A stretch of 64,000 nucleotides of DNA from Microvelia longipes (Eukaryota; Arthropoda; Insecta; Hemiptera; Veliidae): the NCBI GenBank assembly GCA_018340805.1, contig JACMZG010000008.1, positions 58,678,281-58,742,280 of the forward strand. Direction: 5' to 3'. The stretch's first letter is position 1; every line of letters starts with the position of its first letter. The translations under genes were made by a program, and so were the position numbers. The notes beneath the pieces were generated by a model. It was given only the letters and a program-made list of their open reading frames with translations. It did not search any database and was not told the origin of the DNA. This document shows, piece after piece, positions 45,667 to 57,410 of the stretch.

Positions 45667-45680
45667 CGCAAGCGGTATTT

Positions 45681-45913
45681 TATTTTGAATAATCATGAAT
45701 ATATTTTTTCAAACTTAAGATTTTACTCAAATAAACAATTGTTTACAAAAATTTGACATTTTTCTTTAAATTCTATAAACAATCATAAACGTAAGTTAAA
45801 GTTTATACCCTTTTGTATAGTGGACGATAACTAAAGCTGATGAAAGATGAAACTATAATCTTTTCTTACCCTATATACAAGGTTACTTTAACAGTTGCAA
45901 CGTGTGGATTTTT
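45681..45913 (+). repeat. Linker between family B and family D parts
   Basis: Contains AATCATGAATATATTTTTTC, also found in the linker of the first locus, and ACCCTTTTGTATAGTGGACGATAAC, an echo of the family B word at 45100. Confidence 0.5.
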
Positions 45914-46195
45914 TCCTCACAAAATCAAATTTGTGAGAAAGCCTCTCAGGCCCGCGAAGCGGGCCTGTGAAACGAGTCTGTGAAAATTCGCTAAATACGT
46001 GGCAAAATGCCATGTAACAAGAAACGATAGTGAAACCATACATTAATACAAAACAACAACAATGTGGCCGCGAAGCGGTCACTGGGAGGCCACCGGGCCG
46101 CGAAGCGGCCCGGCGGGCCGACGCCGCGGAGCGGACGAGGCGCGAAGCGCCGAGTCCGCGTAGCGGCCACGGGCCGAAGGCCCGTATTTTAATTT
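45914..46195 (+). repeat. G+C hairpin repeat (family D), copy 2
   Basis: A strikingly G+C-rich patch built from short perfect hairpins with GNA loops: GGCCCGC-GAA-GCGGGCC (45950-45966), CCGCGAAGCGG at 46069-46078, GGGCCGC-GAA-GCGGCCC (46095-46111), GGCGC-GAA-GCGCC (46140-46152), plus CCGC-GGA-GCGG and TCCGC-GTA-GCGG forms. It closes with GGGCCGAAGGCCC (46171-46183). Four exact GCGAAGC heptamers start at 45954, 46070, 46100 and 46142. The frame 45888-46082 on the minus strand is a by-product. Confidence 0.82.
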
Positions 46196-47433
46196 ATAGA
46201 ATAATATAAAAGTTAAAAAAGAGTTAAAATGGTTAAGTTAACATATTTTACTAGAGTTCAAGACGGTATTCTTATGGCTTTAGAATTTGAAATTAACCTT
46301 ATGCCTAGGGTGTTATAATATTAGACTCGCTTCGCTTATCTTAAAAATGTATGGATTTTATTTCCATATTCTCCCCGTGCTTTGACTTTAAAGTGCACAG
46401 TTATATCAAAGGTAAGGATGGAATTACATTAAATAACCATTTAAACAGGTTATACGAAAATAATAATAGTCTATGTTTCAAATGCTTGAAAAAATACCCG
46501 AGGACTGTGGTCATACTTAGCACCCTTACTTGAGATGTTAATTTTAATCATTTATATGTTAATTTTAATCATTTATAAGAGTACTGGCGATATAATTTAT
46601 TATCATTTAATATTTATAAATAATAATAACATTTGTTGACTTGCTCCATATGCAGCAACAATTTTTTTTTTGATTTCTTAGAAACGCTAAACATTAGCAG
46701 CAATATTTCAGGACAATCAAAGTCTTTATCAAAGCTGTAATTTTTTTTAAAACCGCTTAAAGGTGGTAAGTGTTTTGACGTCAAACATTTTAAATCTGAG
46801 AACATATAGAGATACTGATAGCTTTTTGCACTTATGGGTCAAGTCTAATTTTTATTCGCTGCTGTGTATATTCTAGGATTATATATATAATAAATACATA
46901 ACCTAGCAAATGAAAATTATACTTTTTTTTCAGACAATTATAACAAAAATCAATTTAAGTAATACATTATGTATTACTTTCTTTCAATATTAAAAGCGTT
47001 GATGCGCTTAGACTCTAATTTCATATAAATAAATATTTTACTTTAATACCAGAAAAGGATATAAAATAAGTTGCAATATTAAAGCGTATATAGAATTAAT
47101 ATAGAAGAGGATTGAATTGTTAAGTATACCATGAAATTGGGTCTTACAGTTTTCAAGATAGTCTCACTAAGGAGATTTCCTAGGTTATAGGTATAACCTA
47201 GGACCTAGATGTACGAACATAAGTCAGCATTTTTAAACTCTATTTTCGTCTATTATTATTTTATATCATATATTTATAATTTAAACCAATTTATAAATCT
47301 TTTATCTCTACAAACATAAAAGTTTATAAAAAGTGCTAAGTATTAGTATAATTTTGTACGACCTAATTATAAAACAGACACATATTTCCTTAATAAAATT
47401 CAGAAAATAATTGACAAACAGGTACAATTGTTA
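46196..47433. other. Non-coding A+T-rich DNA
   Basis: GACTCGCTTCGCTTATC at 46324-46340 holds another GCTTCGC. TTAATTTTAATCATTTATA is tandemly doubled at 46540-46577. No gene. Confidence 0.5.
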
Positions 47434-47866
47434 GTGTTCAGACCATGAAGCATACAACGAAAACTTGAACAAAAACTGGACTACTGAGCAAAATAGCAAG
47501 CATGTTGTCACCTTTCCATCTGTATAGCTAAGTGTTCGAGCGTATATTTTCTTTTATTTTGATTTTGCTTAAGGCTTTGTGACTAAAAAGAGAGATATTA
47601 TTATACATAACATCTGACATATCTTACATTTAAAATGGCCCTATGCCTAATTTAAATTTCTCGTTTGAGCAAAAGATATAGAGTCAAGCTACTAATTATG
47701 ATCTACTATTTTCAATGTAGTTTGAGGCCCGTATTCAGAATGATCAAAAGTATTTAAAACGTGACAACATGCTTGAAGTATTGGAAAGGTGACAACATGC
47801 TTGCAATTTTGCTCAGTAGTCCAGTTTTTGTTCAAGTTTTCGTTTTATGCTTCATGGTCTGAACAC
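47434..47866. repeat. 85-bp inverted repeat pair
   Basis: 47434-47518 and 47782-47866 are inverse copies with only a few differences, beginning GTGTTCAGACCATGAAGCAT and ending GTGACAACATGC...GGAAAGG (inverse). The right arm lies inside the MITE at 47726-48053, so the left arm may be a partial second insertion of the same element in the other orientation. Confidence 0.82.
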
Positions 47867-48053
47867 AAAATATCTCCTAGGTTGTTCCTAGCTTTAGTAT
47901 CCATTTTAGAACATTTTAAACCGTCCCTAGGGCTAGGAAGAGATCTCTCCTTGGTTTCTCCTAGCCTTTTCCTAACTTTGCACCTTAAATTCTAGGCAAA
48001 GGCTAGGAACAACCTAGGAGAAATTGTTTAAAAATTATTCTGAATACGGACCT
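47726..48053. mobile_element. MITE with 20-bp TIRs and nested inverted repeat
   Basis: AGGCCCGTATTCAGAATGAT (47726-47745) and the inverse of 48034-48053 agree at 18 of 20 bases. Inside, TCTCCTAGGTTGTTCCTAGC (47873-47892) is the perfect inverse of 48002-48021. It is 328 bp. The 68-codon open frame inside (47789-47995) is not recognisable. It is most likely a non-autonomous DNA transposon. Confidence 0.75.
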
Positions 48054-48082
48054 AAGAGTTAGCTTCATTATAAAGAAAAAAA

Positions 48083-48605
48083 TTCTATTATGGACCTCGG
48101 AACTTTTCCTCGCAACATCAGGTCTGTTAAGCACATCCTACAACTACTTTGAACTCGCTTCGCTCATAGTCAGACAGTAAATACATCCAGGCTCTGACCT
48201 CGCTCGATGCTGCTTATAAGTTCATTATAAGAAAAAGCAAGAAATACTACCGTGTGAAACGAAACTTAGTATACTAACTTTTTACAGAAAAGGAATATGT
48301 ACCAATTTTAAACTTAAATTATTGTCAAGGATATTGTCCAATTTTTTGTTAACAACCGTATAAAAACATTCGAAAAAATATACAAATGCTGATAATAAGA
48401 TGAAACTTGACACATGTATTGGTCTTATATGTGACTGACTATATGAGTGCCAAATCTCAAATCGATTAAAAAAAATTCACGTCTTATGAGTTATTGTAAC
48501 AACCACTCAGGAGGTATAAAAACACCTGAAACGAATAATTCATGCAAAAACTTGGCTTTAGATTTTTATTGCTAACACAATACTTTTCTTATGAACCTAA
48601 ATTAG
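48083..48605 (-). repeat. Family A copy
   Basis: Contains ACCTCGGAACTTTTCCTCGC, GAACTCGCTTCGCTCATAG with GCTTCGC at 48157-48163, CAACCACTCAGGAGG and ACACCTGAAACG. The palindromic end is degraded. Confidence 0.7.
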
Positions 48606-51395
48606 GTTTACTACGTTCATCCTAACTTAGGACTCGACATAAGAGTGATTTTTGGAAAAAACAAAAATGAGAGCTTAAACGTTTAACTGGGAGCTGATAG
48701 TTAAAAAATGTTACCTTAAGAGTACAATTGAGGAAAATTAAAAATGGAATCTAAAATGCTCAAATGAAAACAGTAGAAGAAATATGCTCTCAATTTTTTA
48801 TATTTCGCTCAAAACTATAAATAATTATATCCAAGCGATTTTTATCCCGTTATCTGTGGTTTAGTTTTAAATATTTGAACAACAATTAGTGAGTAAGAAT
48901 CTATTTTAAGAGTTCCATAAAGAGCGATTCGTAGCTTTTCTCCTTGTTACAAATACTAGAGGGTAAGTTTTATTAATTAGTTTTCAAGTTGACATTTCTC
49001 CGATAGGCATTGGTAAGAGATGAGCATCAGGTTTAATTACAATAGGAGTTACTAATTAAAGCCTATGTTACCCTAACTTTAAATAAAATATTTTTGGAGA
49101 CCAAGCGGAATCGATCCCCAAACCTACTCGTTCTATACTTTCTTCGGTTTCTAATGAAAATTCGCTAAAACCAATTTAAGATGCAGTTAATTTAAATTTT
49201 AATTTAAACAAAGATAAAATATAAATTACTTCAAGAAGGTTCTTAAAGTATCACAGGGAAGAAAAGAAACCTTCCTAAAACTCTTTTGAGAATAAGGTAG
49301 AAAGCACGAAAAGAAAATAAGTTTTCATTTTATTTTTACTCAACTAATTGAGCCTATAATGGCTAAGCTTTTGGGACCGCAAAAAAGTAAAAAGCATGCC
49401 ATTCTAAAAGTCTTTTTGGAAAACGAGCGGGTAAATATTTTATGAAGTTTTCACAGAAAATGTACTTAACACGAAACCACAGCAGAGGTCTTTTATTAAA
49501 TGATAAAGTCAATGTTCAGAAAAAGGTATAGAAGATACGTGACGTCTGATACACCTTGACTATATTATGTAAATTTTGTTAAAGAAGTAGAACCACGGAC
49601 GTGTCGAAAAATGTTAGAAGAATAGTGAAAAAGCAGTGCTGATTTTTTAAGGGAAGATATTTCAGTGAGGTAGAAACGTCACTCAATCCATTTGACATGA
49701 GAAATGGTTTTCAAATGCTTCAGGAAATTATGTACAAGAAATTTACGACACACTGGGACAATATGTTACTTTTACCAAATCGATCCATTGAGTTACTGAG
49801 CACTTGACTGAAATTTTAAAAGCGTTGATGTAACAACTTAGACCGTAAAATCTTCATTTATTATTTAATAAGATGAATTAACAATAGTAAAGAATGGTCG
49901 CCTAGAAAGCACTCATCTTTGACTCGAAACTTAAAACATATAATATTTAGGAGTTAAAACAATAACACAGCCTCTTAAAACAACTCATAAAAGAATGAAT
50001 AAACCCAAGAAACCTTTTAGAACATTTCCCAAAGCTACATTTTATGTCTATATTATGACATTTTCCAGAAAGTACAGAATATTGTTGAAATCAAAGGACT
50101 GCATTTTACACTCTTTCCGTAGAACATGACTAATTTTAAATACTGTAATATATCTGAGGAAATTTTAAGAACCTTTACAGCAGTTGTAGCAATTTAAATC
50201 TGTGGGGATTTAAAACCTTTCCATTTTATTACAACCATTGTTCGTCAGATAATATTATTAAACTAATCCAATACTCAGGAAATAATTAAACACGAAAAGT
50301 AATAAAATTAATTGGTATTAAAGAAATAGAAAATGCATATAAATATAGTAAAATGCTGCCAAGTATGGACAAAGTAAATTGAAACAATCGTAAACACGAA
50401 AGGAAGATGTATTACCTCTATTAGTCTTCGGGACTATCTGAAGTTATAACATTCCCACCAAGATATCACTAACATTACACCAAGAAGTTGTAGTTGGTAT
50501 TAAGCACACCAACAACACAAGACTGTTGACAGACAGCTATTTCTCTCTTATTCGGGGCGAACATTTTCTGATAAACAAAAGCGTTCGGCTCCTAGTCGCT
50601 TCAGAGCAACTTATTTGTGCATATACACAACATATTGTAAATAAATCAAGTTTTGTAAAAAATAATTTGAAAGTTCTCTTATGTCGTAGCGAACCGCCAC
50701 TTATGAACTTATAAACTATTAAAATTACAAACTAATACAGGACATCGCTGCGCAGCGGCCAAGAGGTCTAAGGCCATTTATTTTGTCACGCAATGAAGTG
50801 TTGAATGCTTTCATTAATTTAAATGGAACTCTACATAGAAATGAAGATGTTAAGAGCCTATAGATTCTTAACCTTATCAAGAACCTATAGATTTTGAAAA
50901 ATGTATATTAATTAGCCCATTTAGTCAATTATAGTAATTGACAATTTTAATGATGGTATTAAAATAGAAAAAAATGAAATACTACAGATATTTAAGCATA
51001 TTGTCGTTATTAATAGTATGAACATTCCACCCCGCCGAAGCTAGTAGTCAGACAAACCAAAACATGGTTTCTTTATTATTGCCTCGCTTGATATCTAGTT
51101 TTTTTAGCTTAAAGTCAGGAAAGTAACCTATATAATTGACTTGCCTCCTATTTTCTTTTGAAGCTCATTTTTGTCTGAATTAAAAGATACACCGTTACAA
51201 CGAGAAAGTGAAGTGATAAGCATTTAGTTACATTCCATGCCAAGAAAAGAAATTCCTGCTTGAATTAGAAATTCTTGTTTGTTGCTTCAGTCTTACCTGT
51301 TTGCTTACTGTTTTCTTTAAAATTTATTTAAAAAAACAATATCTTGTTCTTTTTAAGAAATTTCTATTATGATTATAACAGGTTTTTTTTTATTA
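48606..51395. other. Non-coding A+T-rich DNA
   Basis: TTTCTAATGAAAATTCGCTAAA at 49149-49170 is the composite end motif. A family D-like scrap (ATCGCTGCGCAGCGGCC) lies at 50746-50762. No gene. Confidence 0.5.
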
Positions 51396-51535
51396 TTTGT
51401 AGACACACACAAATACAGACAAACGACTTTGCGAAAACACTCAGGAGGCCTTTCCAGTTTCATACGGGTTTCGGATTTTTTTGCAAACACAATACTTTTC
51501 CTATATACCAACGGTATAAATGAGGAAAAGTAAAA
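51396..51535 (-). repeat. Family A fragment, internally deleted
   Basis: ACACACACAAATACAGACAAACG, TTTGCGAAAACACTCAGGAGG and the CAACGGTATAAATGAGGAAAAG end. The CCTGAAACGG word is missing. Confidence 0.68.
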
Positions 51536-52462
51536 CTGTGTTTATCAAATTTATATTAAATTACGTATAGAGGAATTTACTATTCATGAGTTACCTTATT
51601 TTAGTAATGGAAGTTTTATCGTATTAATATTTAATATTTTATTCTTATTAAAAAATTTAATATTTAGAAAGCCTAACATGTAAATAAACCTTAGCGTTTG
51701 TTTAAAGAAAATTAGGGTTATAATGTAGCGTCTCGTAATATAAGTTGCAGTCACTATTATATTGCAACTATAAGTTGCAATATTATTCGTACCGGTATTG
51801 TACGAATAGTACAATCGTAGTATAATCGTAATAGTAAATGTACGATTATTAGCATTTGTACCTGGATCATATAACAGGTTTAGTTGATATGTCTTTGTTC
51901 GTAGGGCACAAGGTGTAAGCTAAAAACACAATTCCTGCTTTGTGGCTGTGGTTCAAATACCCATTAGTATTTATCTATTGGTACAGTATCTATTCAAATA
52001 ATAGTTAATGAATGACAAAGTGGTCAAAACTCCACTCCAAAACCGGCCGCGCTTCTGCTCTGATTTATAAAACAAAAAAATATTTTTTCAAACTTCAAAA
52101 CAATATTTCTTGAACCTTTAAGATTTTTTTCCTTTTTAAACCTTTAAAAATAAAAGTATTTCTTTTAACTGAAAATTTAAATATTTTTAATGGGCTTTGA
52201 ATTTTTTTTAACTTAGTATTTAAAATAATGAGAGGAAAATTATTTGAGTTTAGTATGTACTGTATATTTGACCGCATTTTATAAGTAAATGTGGAAAAGG
52301 GTGTATTTTGATGTAGATTCAAAGAAATACTATATTTACATTAGTGGTTAGGTTTGAGGTTTTAATTATGAGCTTTTTTCTTAACATCAAAGCAAAACAC
52401 ATTATGTATTAATTAACGAACAAAATGGATTGTAATTCCCATGTTTTCTTTATAAATAAATA
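51536..52462. other. Non-coding A+T-rich DNA
   Basis: 51735-51850 repeats the words TAAGTTGCA and GTACGA/TCGTAC several times, a cryptic repeat. Open frames at 51596 and 52095 (minus) have no motif. Confidence 0.45.
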
Positions 52463-53205
52463 TATTTCTTTCCCACATTTATACCGTAGGTATATCGGAA
52501 AAGTGTTGCGTTTGCAAAAGAATCATAACCGGGATGTCACCGGAATTAACCGTTTCAGGTGTTTTAAAGGCCTCTTGAGTGGTTTTCGCAAAGTTGTCTG
52601 TCTGTATGTGTGTCTGTTATCATCGTAGTTCCCAGCGTATTTATGCTAGTGAGATGAAACTTTGTACAAAAATAGTCCCCGCTGTAGTAGTGCTATCGAA
52701 AATATTTTTTTATGACCATGAAACTCGCAATAATGACAGCAAAAATTTCAAAATATCATAAAACGCAAAAAAATAATGTGATTTCATTAAAATTAAGTAT
52801 CATCTCATTATCAGCATTAGTTCAAATTTTAAACGTTTTTTTTTAAATTGTAAGATATCGAAAAATAATCTAATTGAGTTAAAATTTAGTTCAAGTTTAT
52901 ACCTTAACGTAATAAAAAATACCCTAAGTTTCGTTTCAATATAACAAGTATATCCATGATTTTTTGTGGATCATAAAAGTTAAGCAGCATAGAGCGTATT
53001 CAGTGCTATTGTGACCGCTGAGAATGAAAAGGATGCATTACTATCTGAGGACGAGCGAAGTAGTCCGAGGACATGTTACAGTATAAATATGACGGATTGT
53101 ATACTCTGAGGATGACCGAAGCGAGTCCGAAGCTGGGAGAATGGGCGTAGCGAATCCGATGTGATAAGAAAAAGTTTCGAGGTACTCCGTACCCGATTTT
53201 TTGTA
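52463..53205 (+). repeat. Family A copy, longest (about 740 bp)
   Basis: Starts TTTCCCACATTTATACCGTAGG and ends CTCCGTACCCGATTTTT. It has two GACGAGCGAAG/GACCGAAGCGAGTCCGAAG words near 53050 and 53108 and the TCCATGATTTTTTGTGGATCATAAAAGTTAA segment shared with 44716-44757. Confidence 0.75.
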
Positions 53206-53299
53206 TCATGTGTTTAGTTTCACTTCAAAATGTTATAACTTAAAAAGAGAATAGGGCTTGGTGTATCATAGGACTTATCCTCATAACATCATAACGGCT

Positions 53300-53365
53300 T
53301 TCCTCGTCATGAAAATGTCATGATGAGGAAAAAACTGATACCTTACGAAATGCGTAAGGTATCAG
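53300..53365. repeat. Two adjacent hairpins
   Basis: TTCCTCGTCATGA (53300-53312) pairs with 53318-53330 at 12 of 13. CTGATACCTTACG (53335-53347) pairs perfectly with 53353-53365 around AAATG. Confidence 0.7.
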
Positions 53366-54248
53366 TTAGTCTGATACTACCTCGGTTAGATACGTTAGAA
53401 GCTTCAAATTCTGCGTTTTTTCTTCTTATGTTAACGAAAATGGTTCTTATTAGGTTTTCCGATAACGTAAGTAGAGGAGTGAGTAAGATAAGATTGGCAT
53501 GTACGCAAATATGGTAATTTTGTTTCCACTTATGATAGCTTTATAAAGTAGATCTAGAGAGTTCCACAATAATGCCTATTTCAACATTTGCATTAAATCC
53601 TAAGTATTTTAAAACTAAAATTACCCTAATTCGTTGATTTCTTGCTAAGCCATTGTTTGACATACATGATATATTTTTCATAAAAATATTTTTTTCATGT
53701 TTATAACAAAAATCGATTATATAAGTCAAATAACAGCTTTATGCAAAATGACTGACTTATCATAAAGAAATGGTATGAAATTTCTTCATACTCAAATTTA
53801 AACACCTATTAAGGTAATAGTTACAAAATAATAAATTCGCAAGAGTTAATTATTTAAGAGAAAAAAAAATCACAATTAAAAATGTATTTAAGAAACAAAA
53901 CTAGATGTTATCATTGTCTCTTTTAATTAGTTCTATGTTTATTAAATATAACTAAACAGCATCAGCACAACAAAAACTCATTAGCACAAATTAAACAGTT
54001 CAAAGTAATCGAAAGAGTATAGAACTAAATACACGGATATAAGCAATACACAGGTGATAGTAGTGAGGAGAAATATCACCTTCATTTCCATATTTAGAGT
54101 TATACTTTATTTTCTTAATAAGAGATATTAAAACTGTATAAACAGCAAGGTAATTTCATCATGACCTAGAGTTTTAAAACTAAATTAAAACTTAGCATTT
54201 AGTTTTTTTAAATATTTCTAATTAAAAGACAATTAGTGAGTATAAATA
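53366..54248. other. Non-coding A+T-rich DNA
   Basis: Nothing recognisable. Confidence 0.45.
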
Positions 54249-54252
54249 TATT

Positions 54253-54822
54253 AACAAAAAATTGGGTACAGGGTACCTCGGAAATTTTCCTCCCTACATT
54301 GGACTCTCTTTGCTCATCCTCACACAACACGCTCAATACTTAACTTTTGTGATCCAACAAAAATATTGGATAATATTGCTATTAAAACGAAAACTTGTTT
54401 AAATAGTACTTAAGTTCAACTCAATTAAATAATTTTCTGATTTTTTACAGTGTTTTAAAAAACGTACACAAATCGTTTGTAAAAATTTGAACTAATGCTA
54501 ATAATAAGATGAACTTGGCACATACGTTAGTCTTATCTATGGTAACATCCGTGCAAAATTTCAGATTATTAGCAACAGTTTTTTTGTTTTTGGCGTTTTA
54601 TGATTTTTCGACAATTTTGCTGAGTCATCCATACACTGGGAGATGCCATCATAACATACACACATATAATTGTGAGGGTAGGAGTAAAACCTTATGCACT
54701 GCGACTTTGAGTCTTTTGTACAAGGACACACACATAAACTTATACACAGACAATTTTTTGAAAACTATTCAAACACAATACTTTTTCTATGTACTTGCGG
54801 TATAGATGAGGAAAAGTAAAAA
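54253..54822 (-). repeat. Family A copy
   Basis: Runs from AAAATTGGGTACAGGGTACC to CTTGCGGTATAGATGAGGAAAAG. The frame 54509-54805 lies wholly inside and is not conserved in other copies. Confidence 0.72.
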
Positions 54823-55025
54823 TCAGGTAGTGGGTACCTAGAAACTTTTGATCACTTGTTTATACTTTCTTGAATAAACAATCTGGGAGCCACGATAATA
54901 ACAACAGACACAAAACTTTGTAAAAAAACAACTCAGGAGGTCTTAAAAAACACCTGATATTGCTGATTTAGGTTTTGAATTTTTTGGCCAACATGATATT
55001 TTTCCTATATACCTACTTCCTATAT
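54823..55025 (-). repeat. Second family A copy in direct tandem
   Basis: Begins AATCAGGTAGTGGGTACC immediately after the previous copy ends. It is shorter, with GGGAGCCACGATAATAAC, AACTCAGGAGG and ACACCTGA. Direct head-to-tail placement suggests tandem capacity. Confidence 0.68.
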
Positions 55026-55974
55026 ACGTCTTTTGTAATAAATAGAAATTTTAATTTACTAGAAATGCATTGTGCACGGCAAATAACAAACATTGAAACT
55101 ATTATCTACAATCCCCCTACAACAAAAAGGAAATAGTATAAAAATTCACACAGGAAGAAAGTCTAACAGATCCACATAAAAAAAATAAAAGAATAGATAG
55201 AACACAACAAAAGAGGTTAGGCACGAGCACACAGAGCTAATAAACTATGCAGAATTTAATTTGAAACTTCTATTTCATTCCCAACAATTGTCAAGATTAT
55301 AAATACCTATACTTCAAAAGTAAAATCACACTTTTCGCCAGAATTTAAGGAATTCAGGTAATTCATACCTTTACAGGCTTAAAGTTAAATCATAAACACT
55401 CTAAAACTTAGTTTCATTTACAAAATTCAAGGTCAAAAGTAGCTGTATTACAAAAGACAGAAAGTCACAACTACAATATTCCTTATGAATGGTTAGGAAC
55501 GTTGACTTTTACCCCCTCATAGTCATTTTCATAACTCAATAACTAAGGAAATCCTTTTAAGTATTGAGAAATTTCAAAGTTTACTTATATCCTTTGGTCG
55601 ATAAGACAAAATTGACATCCATCTTAACTAAAACCAAGCTGTTAACCATCTATAGGAAATTCTTCTCTAAAAACTTACCAACATTTAACTAGTTTCTCAA
55701 CTTTATTAACGATAAAGTTTTTCATAAAATAATTGATCTGGTAAATTAATAGATATTATAGATAGCAGATGGAACCTCGTTTCCTTAGTTTAGAGGAAAA
55801 ATATAACTTAGTTTATAGAAACTTAGATAAATTTAGTAATAAATTAGCAAAAAGTTAGAGAAGCCGTGTTTAGACTTTCAGCTACTGAAACTAGCTTTTT
55901 ACATCAAAAAGATAAATATAAAATAATTAAGAAAATGGAGGTGTTTTCAAATAAAACCAGAACATAAGTTCCAG

Positions 55975-55977
<3 letters not shown>
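55026..55977. other. Non-coding A+T-rich DNA with a weak ORF pair
   Basis: 55769-55858 (29 codons, starting MEPRFLSLEEKYNLVYRNLD) and 55854-55967 (37 codons, other phase) could be one frame split by a change in the AAAAAG run. No family is recognised and the length is within chance. Confidence 0.3.
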
Positions 55978-56029
<52 letters not shown>

Positions 56030-56135
56030 ACAATACGACACAGAAAGTGAAGAGTTAGAAAATACAAAATGATTAGCTACCAATAAGCTCTTGAAAACGA
56101 AGAAGCTAAGGTATGGACCCTAGCTTCTTTGTTAC

Positions 56136-56166
<31 letters not shown>

Positions 56167-56198
56167 TATATATATATTATATATATATATATATATAA
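55978..56198. repeat. Two (TA)n tracts
   Basis: About 55978-56027 and 56136-56198, separated by about 110 bp holding AAGAAGCTA...TAGCTTCTT, a 9-bp inverted repeat at 56099-56130. Confidence 0.88.
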
Positions 56199-57229
56199 TG
56201 TCTTTATTATATTTCCTCATTTATACCTAATTTCCATTTCTTTCTCATTTGTGTCTGCGTAAGTAAAAAGCAAAATTGGTCCGAAAAAAAACACATTCTG
56301 ATTGGGGTTCCGATTTCTATAAATTTTGACCTATGGACATGGGTCCATGTTAAGGTCTATGGAGACTTTAGTTGAAAAATGAATGTGAAACTGCCGACGA
56401 TGAAAAATACTATCATGTGACCAGGGGTGGAGGGTTCAACGATCCCTTCAGTTGTAGGCTAAAAGCAAATGCTCCTATCAAAAATGTTTTTGCCAAGAGC
56501 ATCGAAAGAATTTTTTTTCAACCTTGAACCATGAAATAAAAAGTATGTATTTAAAATAAATACATTGAATAATATTCCAAAAAACTTAAATGTGTAATTA
56601 AAATCAATAAAGTTTTTATGTACAATAATATCGTAAAAATGATTTCCTTACAATTTCGGACTCGCACTGCTCGATCAAGAATGTCAGAACAACCTTAAAA
56701 ATTATCCCACCAAAGTTTAAAAGTCAATATTTTCAAGATGGCGACAGACGATAAATTAAGATTTAATAGAGAGATTCATTTGCGCTTAATTTCCACTCCT
56801 CTTGGAATATTGGAAAAGTATTTTTACCCTGAAGAGCCATATACATATGTAGATACACCTAACATTTTAAGGACAAGCAAAGCAAGTTTGAGGTCACATC
56901 AACCTTGACGTTGATTCACTGACTTATACCAGTACCCCGTACCTAGTTTTTAAATACAAAGTTTTGATAAAACTTTGAGCTAATTTCTGTAACTGAAAGA
57001 ATTAACTAGATCATATTTAAATCAGTTTAAATATAAAATGAGGGTTTATCAGAAGTTATTAAATATTTAGAAGAGTAAGAAAAACTTGCCAAGTTAACAT
57101 AGAAAAGTTTATTTTCTTTAGGAAAACTTTACAAAAAACAATTAACTGGAGAATATACTTTAAGTTTTAAATTAATTATTTAAAAAGAAATTTTAGTCTT
57201 AAAAATGAAATGTTTAAAAAAAAATTTTT
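56199..57229 (+). repeat. Highly decayed family A copy and unassigned DNA
   Basis: TTTCCTCATTTATACC at 56211, GGACTCGCACTGCTCG at 56658 and GTACCCCGTACCTAGTTTTT at 56932 are isolated family A words, mostly in plus order. The rest is not assignable. Confidence 0.35.
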
Positions 57230-57231
57230 TT

Positions 57232-57410
57232 ACTTTCTCTCATTTATACAGTAGGTATATAGGACAAGTTTTGTGTTAGCAAAAAAATCCGAAACCAAGA
57301 TGTCACCTGAATTATCTGTTTCAGGTGTTTTTAAAACTTTCTAAATGGTTTTCACAAAGTTGTCTGTGTGTATGTGAGTGTATTGTTAATATTGTCGTCT
57401 GAAAGTCATG
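57232..57410 (+). repeat. Family A copy, 3'-truncated
   Basis: ACTTTCTCTCATTTATACAG, GGTATATAGGACAAG, ATCTGTTTCAGGTGTTTTTAA and TTTTCACAAAGTTGTCTGTG, ending soon after the TG-rich part. Confidence 0.7.

Larger units (their letters stand above)
44913..45680 (+). mobile_element. Composite repeat (family B), copy 2
   Basis: The plus-strand counterpart of 24836-25790 and directly joined to a family A copy on its left. In order: AGCGAATTTTCATAATGAAAA end, TA tract (45031-45083), two TGACGTCA sites, a direct-repeat word TTTCAGCTCAATCG at 45330, a TATA box at 45466, the short ORF 45499-45666, then a second TTTCAGCTCAATCG at 45638. The two direct-repeat words are 308 bp apart and each is followed by a G-CGCAA-CGGTAT-like end. 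The 308-bp spacing with a TATA box between could mean an LTR-like or tandem-monomer structure. Confidence 0.78.

Noticed and set aside
54509..54805. 98-codon open frame
   Set aside because: Lies wholly inside a family A copy; other copies do not keep it open.
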